Of a stretch of 64,000 bases of DNA, positions 1-8,951 are shown in pieces. Within the stretch, counting starts at the first letter, position 1; each line of letters begins with the position of its first letter. The notes beneath the pieces are model-generated. The model searched no databases and was not told the origin of the DNA. It was given only the letters and a program-made list of their open reading frames with translations. Origin of the DNA: an uncultured Sphingomonas sp. (GTDB lineage: Bacteria > Pseudomonadota > Alphaproteobacteria > Sphingomonadales > Sphingomonadaceae); NCBI RefSeq assembly GCF_913774285.1, contig NZ_CAJYHX010000026.1:62001-126000 (forward strand), read 5' to 3'. A program made the translations under genes and the position numbers.

Positions 1-419
1 GTCCGCTGAGGTCCGCGGCGAAAGAAGATCTGGCCCATCTCCGGCGAGCGGTCGACCTCGGCATGGATTACGCGGTGCAGCCGGATCGCGTCCCGCGAGG
101 TTACCTTGCGCAACAAGCTGCGGATGAACGCGCACAGCGTCGCCTGCAAATTGTCCGAGGGGACCAGCAGCTGCATCACCTGCTCGCGATATTCACGCGT
201 CACTTCGTCCAGGCACGCGTCGAACAATTCTTCCTTGGACGCGAAATAGCTCCACAAGGTGCCCTTGGAGCCGCCCAGCTCGGCCGCAATTGCCGACATG
301 GAGACGCCGGCATAGCCCTGCTCCATGAAGTGGCGTTTGGCGATCGCGAGGATGGCGGCGCGCCGATCCTGCTTCCGCGCCTCGCGCTTGCCGAGACATT
401 TGGGGGTTAGCATTTCCAT
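1..419 (-). CDS. TetR family transcriptional repressor (partial, C-terminus beyond window)
   Basis: The reverse strand from 419 reads an open frame that runs off the window start, giving about 139 residues of a TetR-type regulator. The helix-turn-helix lies at about residues 21-65: after an RRAAILAIA segment come GVSMSAIAAELG and SKGTLWSYFASKEELF, the classic TetR DNA-binding signature. The remaining part is the start of the ligand-binding domain. The start is ATG at 419, with an in-frame ATG at 413. It diverges from an efflux operon and is separated from it by two inverted copies of one operator, so it most likely represses both itself and the pump and is released by a pump substrate. The effector is not predictable. 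Confidence 0.9.
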   Translation of the reverse strand, partial: MEMLTPKCLGKREARKQDRRAAILAIAKRHFMEQGYAGVSMSAIAAELGGSKGTLWSYFASKEELFDACLDEVTREYREQVMQLLVPSDNLQATLCAFIRSLLRKVTSRDAIRLHRVIHAEVDRSPEMGQIFFRRGPQR

Positions 420-420
420 A

Positions 421-498
421 ACCGTACTATAGGGTACGATTTTCTATTGACAAGAGCGGAACCGCTCTCCATCTGGAACTCGTACCCAATAGTACGGT
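421..498. promoter_or_regulatory. Paired TetR operators and divergent promoter
   Basis: Two 19-bp boxes, ACCGTACTATAGGGTACGA at 421-439 and its inverted copy at 480-498, match at 18 of 19 positions. Each has an internal CGTAC-N6-GTACG dyad. Between them lie a TTGACA -35-like hexamer (447-452, forward) and a perfect 6-2-6 palindrome GAGCGGAACCGCTC (454-467). The boxes flank the promoter of the efflux operon and sit just upstream of the repressor start, the expected layout for TetR control of both directions. Confidence 0.8.
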
Positions 499-509
499 TT
501 TTCCAGACC

Positions 510-1985
510 ATGATGAGTCGTTTCCCAACAAGGCCCTTGTTGCTGTCCGCTGCTGCCGCCTCGGCGCTGGCGGCGTGCGCGCCGGTGCCGAACCTCGGCG
601 CCCGCCCGGAAGTGCGCGCGGCGGACAGCTATGCCGCCAGCCAGACGCTCGCCGGTGCGGCCCAGACGCAGGCGCAATGGCCCGTCACTAACTGGTGGAC
701 GGCCTACAATGATCCCCAGCTCAGCGCTTTGATGGACGAGGCTTTCCGCGGTGCGCCGAACCTCGCGGCTGCCGCGGCCCGGCTGCGCTCGGCCCAGGCC
801 TATGCCGTTCAGGTAGGTGCCGCCCGCCTGCCGCGCGTCGACGCCAGCGCCTCGGCCGCAGCGAACCAGATCAACACCGGCGACAGCCTGCCGATCAACA
901 TCCCGTCGAACGTGCAGACGATCGGGTACGGCACGCTGAACCTGGCTTTCGACCTCGACCTCTGGGGCAAGAACCGCGCGCAGCTCGCCGCCGCCACCTC
1001 CGAGGCAGAAGCCGCACGGCTGGAACTGGAACAGGCGCGCCTCGCGCTCTCGACCAACATCGCCGCGGCCTATGCCGACCTCGCCCGCCTTGCGGCCGAC
1101 CGCCGGGTGCAGGAGCGCGCACTGGAGGTTCGCCTCGCGACGCAGAAGCTGGTCACCGACCGCGTGACCAATGGTCTCGAAACACGCGCCGAAGAGAAGC
1201 AGGCGGCCTCGGCCGTTCCCGCGGCCCGCGCGCAGCTCGCCGCAATCGACGAGGATATCGGCCTCACCCGCAACCGCATCGCAGCGCTGCTCGGCCAGGG
1301 TCCCGATCGCGGCCTGAGCATCGCCCTGCCCGCCGCGCCGACCGAAGCGCGCGGTATCCCGGCGGACGTGACCACCGATCTGATCGGTCGCCGCCCGGAT
1401 ATCGCCGCCGCCCGCGCGCGCGTCGAAGCCGCTGCCAGCCGCATCAAGGCAGCGCGTGCCGACTTCTATCCCTCGATCCGCCTGAGCGCGCTCGCCGGCT
1501 ATGGCGCGCTTGGCCTTGACAACCTTGTCAAGGGCAATGGCGCTTCGGTGTTCCAGGCCGGCCCCGCGATCAGCCTGCCGATCTTCCACGGCGGCGAGCT
1601 GCGCGGCCAATATGCCCGCGCCCGCGCCACCTATGACGAGGCGGTTGCCAATTACGACAACAGCGTCACCAGCGCCTATCATGACGTGGCGGATGCGGTG
1701 ACCAGCCAGAAGGCGCTGGCCACGCGCCTGGCCCAGAGCCGCCAGGCGCTGGAGGATTCCGAACAGGCCTATTCGATCGCCCAGCAACGCTATCAAGGCG
1801 GGCTGTCGCGGTTTCTCGATGTTCTGACCGCCGAGGAGAGGGTGTTGCAGAACCGCCAGATCGTTGCCGGACTGGAAGCTCGTGCGTTTGCGCTCGATGT
1901 CCAGCTCGTCCGCGCCCTTGGCGGAGGCTTTTCTACCAACAACGCGGCCGCTGCCGCCGCTTCCGAGGTCAAGACCCATGGCTGA
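510..1985 (+). CDS. RND/MFS-type outer membrane factor lipoprotein (NodT/OprM family)
   Basis: A 491-residue TolC-like outer membrane channel of the NodT/OprM lipoprotein branch. It begins with a lipoprotein signal (residues about 1-22, lipobox SALAAC). Two OEP repeats follow, with long coiled-coil stretches such as AARLRSAQAYAVQVGAARLP and the repeated LGRRPDI-like element IGRRPDIAAARARVEAA, and a terminal QRYQGGLSRFLDVLTAE. It forms the trans-periplasmic exit duct for the adaptor and inner-membrane pump encoded downstream. The start at 510 (second ATG at 513) is chosen because it gives the lipoprotein signal and lies just after the operator. Its end overlaps the adaptor start by 8 nt. Confidence 0.92.
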   Translation: MMSRFPTRPLLLSAAAASALAACAPVPNLGARPEVRAADSYAASQTLAGAAQTQAQWPVTNWWTAYNDPQLSALMDEAFRGAPNLAAAAARLRSAQAYAVQVGAARLPRVDASASAAANQINTGDSLPINIPSNVQTIGYGTLNLAFDLDLWGKNRAQLAAATSEAEAARLELEQARLALSTNIAAAYADLARLAADRRVQERALEVRLATQKLVTDRVTNGLETRAEEKQAASAVPAARAQLAAIDEDIGLTRNRIAALLGQGPDRGLSIALPAAPTEARGIPADVTTDLIGRRPDIAAARARVEAAASRIKAARADFYPSIRLSALAGYGALGLDNLVKGNGASVFQAGPAISLPIFHGGELRGQYARARATYDEAVANYDNSVTSAYHDVADAVTSQKALATRLAQSRQALEDSEQAYSIAQQRYQGGLSRFLDVLTAEERVLQNRQIVAGLEARAFALDVQLVRALGGGFSTNNAAAAAASEVKTHG

Positions 1986-3171
1986 TGCAGAACCCGCCAT
2001 CCACTCCGCACGTGGCGACGCTGCCGACCGCAACGAACCTTCCCAGGCACCTGCCAGCACGGACATGGATGCCAGCCGGCGCAAGAACCTGCGCAAGCGC
2101 CTGATGCTCGGCGTCGGCGGCCTCGTGCTGGTCGCCGGCCTCGGCTATGGCGGCTATTACATGGCCGTTGGCAGCCATTATGTGTCGACCGACAACGCCT
2201 ATGTCGGCGCTGACAGTGCCAGCATCACCCCGATGACCGGCGGCCAGGTGCTGCGCGTCGCGGTGGCCGATACCCAGGCGGTGAAGAAGGGCGACGTGCT
2301 CGTCCAGATCGACGACAGCGACGCGAAGATCGCGCTGGCGCAGGCCGAGGCCGATCTTGCCCGCGCCACCCGCCAGTTCGGCCAGACTTCGGCAACCAGC
2401 GAAGCGCTGGCCGCGCAGGTTCAGGCGCGCGAGGCCGACATCGCCCGCGCCCGTGCGCAGGTAACCGCGGCGCAGGCCGATTTCGAGAAGGCGCGCATCG
2501 ACTTGTCCCGCCGTCAGAAGCTCGCGCCCAACGGCGCGGTTTCGGGCGAGGAACTGACCTCCGCGACCAACGCGTTCGCCGCGGCGCGCGCCAATCTCGA
2601 ACTCGCCAAGGCCGGCCTCGCCCAGGCGAACTCGACCCGCGTCGCGGCCAGCGGACAGCTGGCGGCGAACCAGGCGCTGGTCAACGGCGCTACCGCGACC
2701 ACGGCGCCGGAAGTGCTCGCCGCACGCGCCAAGGTGGATCAGGCCAAGCTCGACCTTGCCCGCACTGTGATCCGCGCGCCGTTCGACGGCGTGGTCACGC
2801 GGCGCAACGTCCAGGTCGGCCAGCGCGTCGCGCCGGGCGCCCAGTTGATGCTGATCGTTCCGCTCAACCAGCTCTATGTCGACGCCAACTTCAAGGAAGG
2901 CCAGCTGACCCGCGTGAAGGTCGGCCAGCCGGTGGAGCTGACCTCCGACCTGTATGGCGGCGACGTGAAGTATCACGGCCGGGTGATCGGCTTCTCGGGC
3001 GGCACCGGGTCGTCCTTTGCGCTGATCCCGGCGCAGAACGCGACCGGCAACTGGATCAAGGTGGTCCAGCGCCTGCCGGTGCGCGTCGCGCTCGATCCGA
3101 AGGAGCTGCAAGCGCATCCGCTTCGCGTCGGCCTGTCGATGGATGCCGAGATCGATACCTCGGCCAAGTAA
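1978..3171 (+). CDS. emrA: HlyD/EmrA-type membrane fusion protein
   Basis: A 397-residue periplasmic adaptor. A cytoplasmic N-terminus is followed by one membrane helix at about residues 40-60, the first biotinyl-lipoyl half (VSTDNAYVGADSASITP), a long alpha-helical hairpin rich in Ala and Gln, the second lipoyl half (TVIRAPFDGVVTRRNVQVGQ) and a beta-barrel. This order, with the STDNAYV motif, is typical of EmrA adaptors that join DHA2 pumps to outer membrane factors. The ATG at 1978 overlaps the upstream gene by 8 nt, implying translational coupling. Drug specificity cannot be read from sequence. Confidence 0.93.
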   Translation: MADAEPAIHSARGDAADRNEPSQAPASTDMDASRRKNLRKRLMLGVGGLVLVAGLGYGGYYMAVGSHYVSTDNAYVGADSASITPMTGGQVLRVAVADTQAVKKGDVLVQIDDSDAKIALAQAEADLARATRQFGQTSATSEALAAQVQAREADIARARAQVTAAQADFEKARIDLSRRQKLAPNGAVSGEELTSATNAFAAARANLELAKAGLAQANSTRVAASGQLAANQALVNGATATTAPEVLAARAKVDQAKLDLARTVIRAPFDGVVTRRNVQVGQRVAPGAQLMLIVPLNQLYVDANFKEGQLTRVKVGQPVELTSDLYGGDVKYHGRVIGFSGGTGSSFALIPAQNATGNWIKVVQRLPVRVALDPKELQAHPLRVGLSMDAEIDTSAK

Positions 3172-3183
3172 GGATTGCCTGCC

Positions 3184-4713
3184 ATGAGCGGCCAGATGCA
3201 GCGCGGGGGCTTCCTGGAGGGGCCCTCGCTGATCCTCGCCGGCGTGGTGCTGGCGTTGACCAACTTCATGGTGGTGCTCGACACCACCATCGCCAATGTC
3301 TCGGTGCCGCACATCGCCGGCAGCCTGGGCATCTCTTCGAGCCAGGGTACCTGGATCATTACCTCCTATGCCGTCGCCGAGGCGGTCTGCGTGCCGCTCA
3401 CCGGCTGGCTTGCCGGCCGGTTCGGCGTGGTGCGGGTGTTCATCTTCGGCGTGATCGGCTTCGGCATCTTCTCGGTGCTGTGCGGCATGTCGACGACGCT
3501 CGGCATGCTGGTCGCCTGCCGGATCGGCCAGGGGCTGTGCGGCGGTCCGCTGATGCCGCTCACCCAGACGCTGCTGCTGCGCATCTTCAAGCCCGAACAG
3601 CATGCCCAGGCGATGGGCCTTTGGGCGATGACCACGGTCGTCGCGCCGATCCTCGGCCCGATCGCAGGCGGCACGATCAGCGACAACTGGTCGTGGCACT
3701 GGATCTTCTTCATCAACATCCCCGTCGCCGCGCTGTGCGCCTTCGGCGCGATGCGGCTGCTCACCAAGGCCGAGACACCGACGCAGAAGCTATCCGTGGA
3801 TCAGGGCGGCCTGTGGCTGCTGATCCTGTGGATCGCCGCGCTGCAGATCATGCTCGACCTTGGCCGCGAGCATGACTGGTTCAACGATCCGACGATCGTG
3901 TGGCTGGGCGTGATCGCCGCGATCGGCTTCCTCGTCTTCCTGGCCTGGGAGATTACCGAGAAGAACCCGGTCGTCGACCTGCGGGTGTTCCGCCACCGCG
4001 GGTTCACCGTATCGGTAATCTCGCTGAGCTTCGCCTTCGCGACCTTCTTCGCTTCGGCGGTGATCATCCCGCAATGGCTTCAGTCGAGCCAGGGCTACAC
4101 CGCGACCTATGCCGGCTATGCCACTGCCTTTTCGGGCGTGGCGGCGGTGTTCATGTCGCCGGTGGTGGCCAAGCTGTCGAACAAGGTCGATCCGCGGCTG
4201 CTGGTATCGTTCGGCATCCTCTGGCTGGGCCTGTCGGCACTGCTGCGCGTCTACTGGAACAGCCAGGCGGGCTTCTGGACCTTCGCCTTCCCGCAGTTCC
4301 TGCAAGGCTTTGGCATGCCCTTCTTCTTCATCCCGCTGACCACGCTCGCGCTGGGATCGGTGCTGCCGGAGGAAACCGCGTCGGCGGCGGGCGTGATGAG
4401 CTTCCTGCGGACGATGGCGGGCGCGATCGGCACCTCGATCTCGACCAGCATCTGGGACGACAGCTCGCGCATCGCGCGCAGCGAGATCGTGTCGCGGCTG
4501 AACACCGATCCGACGATGAGCGCACTGACCGCGCAGGGCTTCTCGATCGGGCAGGTGCGCGCCGCCGTGGAACGGGTGGTCAGCCAGGAAAGCCTGACGC
4601 TGGCGACGACCCATGTGTTCCTGCTGTCGGCGATCATCTTCGTGTTCGCGGCCGGGATCATCTGGTTCACGCCCCGCCCGCGCGGCAAGGTGGATACCAG
4701 CGCCGCGCACTGA
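3184..4713 (+). CDS. emrB: DHA2 family MFS drug efflux transporter (EmrB/QacA)
   Basis: A 509-residue, 14-helix major facilitator. The first helix carries the DHA2 signature NFMVVLDTTIANVSVPHI. Helices 2-3 carry GRFGVVRVF, and helix 5 carries the antiporter motif C-like stretch VVAPILGPIAGG. It is the energised inner-membrane pump of the tripartite system and expels small hydrophobic compounds in exchange for protons. An AAGGA ribosome site precedes ATG 3184; an in-frame TTG at 3175 is a weaker alternative. It is the last gene of the operon, and a hairpin follows at 4737. Confidence 0.93.
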   Translation: MSGQMQRGGFLEGPSLILAGVVLALTNFMVVLDTTIANVSVPHIAGSLGISSSQGTWIITSYAVAEAVCVPLTGWLAGRFGVVRVFIFGVIGFGIFSVLCGMSTTLGMLVACRIGQGLCGGPLMPLTQTLLLRIFKPEQHAQAMGLWAMTTVVAPILGPIAGGTISDNWSWHWIFFINIPVAALCAFGAMRLLTKAETPTQKLSVDQGGLWLLILWIAALQIMLDLGREHDWFNDPTIVWLGVIAAIGFLVFLAWEITEKNPVVDLRVFRHRGFTVSVISLSFAFATFFASAVIIPQWLQSSQGYTATYAGYATAFSGVAAVFMSPVVAKLSNKVDPRLLVSFGILWLGLSALLRVYWNSQAGFWTFAFPQFLQGFGMPFFFIPLTTLALGSVLPEETASAAGVMSFLRTMAGAIGTSISTSIWDDSSRIARSEIVSRLNTDPTMSALTAQGFSIGQVRAAVERVVSQESLTLATTHVFLLSAIIFVFAAGIIWFTPRPRGKVDTSAAH

Positions 4714-5405
4714 TTTTCCCGAATTCGTAAAAGCAGATAGCCCGTTCCAGGGATGGAGCGGGCTATGTGTCGTATATGCGACAGAAACGTTACGACATAC
4801 GTCATTCGCGCATTGACACCGTGCGTCCCGGGGATAGCATCCTGAGTGCAAGAAAGAAAAATGTCAGGGGTCGGATGTCTGTATCGGTGCTTTGATCAAT
4901 AATAGGGTGATCAAATGACCGACTATCGATTTCCGGGCGGCGCTTCGGCGCCGCCTATGCAGATGGCATCGCAAACACGGTCATGCTCTTGTGACCGATA
5001 TGGCCTGACTCCTATCGAATAATTGAGACGACACGCTGCCAAGATCCGTGCGATCCGGACAAAGCAGCAGCATGCCGGGATGACGTGTTCAGGATGACAG
5101 AAGCGATAGTTTCTCTGTCCTCCCACTATTCGTCCCGACGATTTGCGCGGGCCCGGTTCGAACCTGTTTTGATGTGACGTCGCCGCGCCCCCGCAGGGGA
5201 GCACGGCATGAAGACGTGCGGCCGCGCCCCAGGGCGCCGCGGCACCTGCGTACCCGTGTTGGGACGACCAACCCCGTTCGCGAAGCCGCGGCTCGGGGAA
5301 CGGACAGCCATGTCCTCAGCCGGGCCGACACCCAGCGAACGAGAAAGAAGAACAGACCGCACGAGGAACGAACGACAACCATCAGCCTTCGGGGGGCACG
5401 ATCGA
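4714..5405. other. 692-bp noncoding region with two strong hairpins
   Basis: No convincing gene lies here. At 4737-4766 is a hairpin with 12-nt arms (11 pairs exact, arm ATAGCCCGTTCC), a likely end of the efflux transcript although no U-run follows. At 4936-4955 is a perfect 8-bp stem closed by a UUCG-type tetraloop (GGCGGCGC/TTCG/GCGCCGCC). A 35-codon open frame (ATG 4915 to stop 5022) spans the second hairpin, but its ribosome site is weak and nothing resembles it. The rest is the leader of the TonB receptor gene. The in-frame ATG at 5208 would add 66 low-complexity Arg/Pro-rich residues before a clean signal peptide, so I reject it. Confidence 0.5.
4737..4766 (+). terminator. Probable terminator of efflux operon
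   Basis: A hairpin with 12-nt arms and a 6-nt loop lies 24 nt after the emrB stop. The stem is GC-rich. There is no T-tract on the forward strand, so termination strength is uncertain. Confidence 0.5.
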
Positions 5406-8012
5406 ATGCAATTTCGCGAAACGGCATCGTTCACGGTTCTGGCCATCACCCTGGCGCTCGCCGCCACACCCGCCTTCGCGCAGGACAGCGCGGCGCCCGC
5501 GGCACAGGGCGACGACATCATCGTCACCGGCACCCGCGTCACCGGCCTGCGCGCCGCGGACAGCCCCGCGCCGATCCAACTGCTGAGCGCGGCGGACCTC
5601 TCCCGCACCGGCCAGCCCGACCTGATCCAGGCGCTCGCCCAGAACCTGCCGAGCGTGCAGGCCCAGGCGTTCGGCAGCGATCTCCAGGCGCACAACCTCC
5701 AGATGAAGCTGCGCGGCCTCAGCCCCAACCACACGCTGGTCCTGCTCAACGGCAAGCGCCGCCACGGCACCGCCAACGTCTCGGTCGCCGGCGGTCCCTA
5801 TGGCGGCAGCGCCGCGCCGGACATCAGCTTCATCCTGCCCGACTCGATCGACCATATCGAAGTGCTGCAGGACGGTGCCGCCGCGCAGTACGGCACCGAT
5901 GCGATCGCGGGCGTGATCAACATCATCCAGAAAAAGGCCGACCACGGCGGCATGATCGATGTCACCGGCGGCCGCTATTACGACCAAGGCGGCAAGACCT
6001 ACGCCTTCTCCGGCAATATCGGCTTCGCACCGATCGAGAATGCGTATGTGAACATCACCGCCGAGAAGAAGCACAAGGGCTTCAGCTTCCGCGGCGACGT
6101 CAACCCGCAGGTCTATGGTAACAACGCCAACGCCACCAAGTACCTGACGCTCTATCCGGGCATCAAGAACCTGCCCTACTACCCGTACACCAACCGCATC
6201 CTCGGCGACCCGGAAGTCGATCAGAGCTCGGTGATGGTCAATGCCGGCTATGATTTCGGCGGCTTCGAATTCTACACCTTCGGCAGCTACGGCCATAAGA
6301 ACGCGCGCGCCTATGAGAATGTCCGCACGCCGGACGTGGTGGTCAGCAAGGCGGGCACGCCGCTCTACCCCAACGGCTTCCAGCCGCTCGAGGCGATCTC
6401 CGAGACCGACTATGCCGTTACCGGCGGCTTTCGCGGCAGCATCGGCGCCACCACCTTCGACATCGCCTCCACCTATGGGGACGATTTCGTCGGCGTGTAC
6501 GTCCAGAACTCGGCCAACGCCGCGCTCTACAAGGACACCGGCTTCACCCCGACCGAGTTCCACAATGGCGACTTCAAGGCCAGCCAGTGGACGAGCACGC
6601 TCGACCTCACCCATCCCTTCGACATCGGGCTGGCAGAGCCGCTCAACGTCGCCGGCGGCCTCGAATACCGTCGCGAGACCTATGGCATCGTCTCGGGGGA
6701 CCCGGCCTCCTATTACGGCTCGGGCGCCCAGTCCTTCTTCGGCTACAGCCCGAACGATGCCGGCAACCACAGCCGCACCAACTTCTCGCAATATCTCGAC
6801 ATCAGCGTGAAGCCGGTCGATGCATGGCTGATCGACGGCGCGGTCCGCCACGAACATTACAGCGATTTCGGCGACACCACCGTCTTCAAGCTGACCAGCC
6901 GCTACGACATCACCAAAGCGATCGCGATCCGCGGCACCGTCTCCACCGGGTTCCGCGCGCCGACGCTGGCCGAGGGCTTCTATTCGGGCATCAATGTCGG
7001 CCCGAACAGCGTATCGGGCGTGCTGCCGGCCAACTCGCCGGGTGCCAAGGCGCTGGGCTTCGGCGGCCTCAAGCCGGAGAAGTCGACCAACTTCAGCGCA
7101 GGCTTCGTCTTCACGCCCAGCCCGCACGTCAACGTCACGCTCGACGCCTATTGGATCGAGATCCGCGACCGCATCCTGATCTCGAGCACCTTCTACGGCT
7201 TCAACGGCAAATTTTGCCCGCAGGGCTATGCCGGCTCCAACAAGGCGAACTGCGTCGTTTACAACGCGGACATCTTCAATACCTACAACCAGCAGGCCGT
7301 CTACAACGCCGTCGCCACCGCGCTGGGCGGCACCATCCCCAGCTATGTGCTCACCGACGTCAACGGCGAGCGCAACATCGACGGCACCGTCTCGGTCCAG
7401 ACCTTCGTCAACGGCGCCAAGATGCGCACCCGCGGCATCGACTTCGTCGCCAGCTACGACATGGACAGCCCGATCGGGAAGGTGAACTGGACGCTCTCGG
7501 CCAATTACAACGACAACAAGGTCAAAAGCATCGCATCGCTGCCCTCGGCGCTCTACGTCAACAAGGCCAATCCGGCGCTATCGGCGCTGATCAACAATTA
7601 CTCGATCATCGAGCTGGAGAACAGCACGCCCAAGTTCCGCGCAACGCTGGGCGCCTTCTGGGAATCCGGACGGTTCAGCCTGAACTTCCGCGAGAGCTAC
7701 TACTCCAAGGTCTATGCGCTGGAATCGACCCCGGGCAACAGCCCGCTCAAGGGTGCCGATCTCCAGGTGCCGGTCAATGCTGCCTTCATCACCGATCTCG
7801 AAGGCAGCGTGAAGATCACGGAAGGGCTCAAGCTCTCGGTCGGCGCGAACAACCTGTTCAACCATTACCCGACCGAGCGCTCGTTCGAGAATATCCGCTC
7901 GGCCCAGCTCGCCGCCGGCTCGCGCGGCTATTCGTCCAACCTCTACCCCACCATTTCGCCCTACGGGATCAACGGCGGATATTATTACGGCCGGATCAGC
8001 CTGAAATTCTGA
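5406..8012 (+). CDS. TonB-dependent outer membrane receptor
   Basis: An 868-residue TonB-dependent transporter. A signal peptide at residues about 1-28 ends in TPAFAQ. The plug domain (about 35-170) includes the TonB-box-like DDIIVTGTRV, then LRGLSPNHTLVLLNGKRRH and EVLQDGAAAQYGTDAIAGVINI. A 22-strand barrel ends in an aromatic terminal strand (GRISLKF). It imports an unidentified substrate across the outer membrane using TonB energy. The ATG at 5406 is chosen over an upstream ATG because it begins the signal peptide. It is followed at 74 nt by a TSUP permease and a Tat-type aminotransferase, which suggests a substrate-specific uptake and processing cassette, perhaps for a sulfur or amino compound (inference). 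Confidence 0.92.
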   Translation: MQFRETASFTVLAITLALAATPAFAQDSAAPAAQGDDIIVTGTRVTGLRAADSPAPIQLLSAADLSRTGQPDLIQALAQNLPSVQAQAFGSDLQAHNLQMKLRGLSPNHTLVLLNGKRRHGTANVSVAGGPYGGSAAPDISFILPDSIDHIEVLQDGAAAQYGTDAIAGVINIIQKKADHGGMIDVTGGRYYDQGGKTYAFSGNIGFAPIENAYVNITAEKKHKGFSFRGDVNPQVYGNNANATKYLTLYPGIKNLPYYPYTNRILGDPEVDQSSVMVNAGYDFGGFEFYTFGSYGHKNARAYENVRTPDVVVSKAGTPLYPNGFQPLEAISETDYAVTGGFRGSIGATTFDIASTYGDDFVGVYVQNSANAALYKDTGFTPTEFHNGDFKASQWTSTLDLTHPFDIGLAEPLNVAGGLEYRRETYGIVSGDPASYYGSGAQSFFGYSPNDAGNHSRTNFSQYLDISVKPVDAWLIDGAVRHEHYSDFGDTTVFKLTSRYDITKAIAIRGTVSTGFRAPTLAEGFYSGINVGPNSVSGVLPANSPGAKALGFGGLKPEKSTNFSAGFVFTPSPHVNVTLDAYWIEIRDRILISSTFYGFNGKFCPQGYAGSNKANCVVYNADIFNTYNQQAVYNAVATALGGTIPSYVLTDVNGERNIDGTVSVQTFVNGAKMRTRGIDFVASYDMDSPIGKVNWTLSANYNDNKVKSIASLPSALYVNKANPALSALINNYSIIELENSTPKFRATLGAFWESGRFSLNFRESYYSKVYALESTPGNSPLKGADLQVPVNAAFITDLEGSVKITEGLKLSVGANNLFNHYPTERSFENIRSAQLAAGSRGYSSNLYPTISPYGINGGYYYGRISLKF

Positions 8013-8086
8013 AGCTCTGCCGGCCGGGGGCACCGCCCTCGGCCAGTCCTGTCGCGTGCGAGAACATAAACCGGGAGTGATGTCCT

Positions 8087-8917
8087 TTGCTTACCTCATC
8101 CATGGACTGGCTGATCCCCCTGCTGGGCCTGCTGGTCGCCGGGCTCGCTGCCGGTTTCGCCGGCGGCGTGTTCGGCATCGGCGGCGGCTTCGTCGTCGTC
8201 CCCGCCCTGCTGCTGATGCTGCCGCTGCTCGGCGGTGAGCATAGCCAGTACGCCCATGTCGCGATCGGCACGTCCGCCGCGACGATCATCATCACCTCGA
8301 TCCGATCGGTGCTGAGCCACCACAAGCGCGGCTCGGTCGATTTCGAGATCCTCAAGACCTGGGCGCCCTGGGTGGTGCTGGGCGACGGCGTCGGCGTGCT
8401 GCTCGCCAGCCATGTCGACGGCCGGGTGCTGACCATGGTCTTCGCCAGCGGCGTGCTGCTGATGTCGGTCAACTTCCTGGTGCCCAAGCTCGGCAACCGG
8501 GTGATCAGCGACCACATGCCCGGGGGCGTCACCCGCGTCGCCATCGCCGGGGGGCTCGGCACCTTCTCGTCGCTGCTCGGCATCGGCGGCGGCACGATCG
8601 CGATCATGGTGATGACGCTGTGCGGCCGCTCGATCCACCGCGCGGTGGGCACCGCGAGCGGCATCGGCACGCTGATCGCCGTGCCCAGCGCGATCGGCTT
8701 CGCGATCATCGGCTTGCGCGAGCCGGGACTGCCCTGGGGATCGCTCGGCTTCGTCAACCTGCCCGCGACGGTCGCCATCGCCTCGATGTCGATGCTCACC
8801 GCCCCGCTGGGAGTCGCGGCGGCCCACGCTTTACAACCAGCCATGCTGAAACGGGTATTCGGCATTTACCTCATCGTCATCGCGCTGGTGATGTTCCACA
8901 ATGCGCTGAAGTTCTGA
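8087..8917 (+). CDS. TSUP family permease (TauE/SafE type)
   Basis: A 276-residue integral membrane protein with about eight helices. It carries the duplicated TSUP signature: AAGFAGGVFGIGGGFVVVPALL in the first half and FSSLLGIGGGTIAIMVMTL in the second. TSUP proteins move sulfite, sulfoacetate or other small anions; direction and substrate are unknown here. TTG at 8087 is the first possible start, because an in-frame stop precedes it, and it has a GGGAG site about 9 nt upstream. ATG 8102 would also give an intact protein. It lies between a TonB receptor and an aminotransferase with short gaps. Confidence 0.85.
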   Translation: MLTSSMDWLIPLLGLLVAGLAAGFAGGVFGIGGGFVVVPALLLMLPLLGGEHSQYAHVAIGTSAATIIITSIRSVLSHHKRGSVDFEILKTWAPWVVLGDGVGVLLASHVDGRVLTMVFASGVLLMSVNFLVPKLGNRVISDHMPGGVTRVAIAGGLGTFSSLLGIGGGTIAIMVMTLCGRSIHRAVGTASGIGTLIAVPSAIGFAIIGLREPGLPWGSLGFVNLPATVAIASMSMLTAPLGVAAAHALQPAMLKRVFGIYLIVIALVMFHNALKF

Positions 8918-8951
8918 CGCGCGTCTCGATCGAAACAGGGAGACCCACGAC

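Noticed and set aside
444..2096. Long open frame opposite the outer membrane factor gene
   Set aside because: No domain or signal peptide; it lies wholly over a well-supported gene and its promoter.
4915..5022. 35-codon open frame with a Cys pair (CSC)
   Set aside because: Poor ribosome site, overlap with a strong hairpin and no hydrophobic or conserved feature; kept only as a note in the intergenic entry.
5208..5405. Extended start of the first TonB receptor
   Set aside because: The extra 66 residues are Arg/Pro-rich and would bury the signal peptide starting at 5406.
5382..7127. Long open frame opposite the TonB receptor
   Set aside because: Antisense shadow caused by GC-rich codon use; no recognisable protein features.
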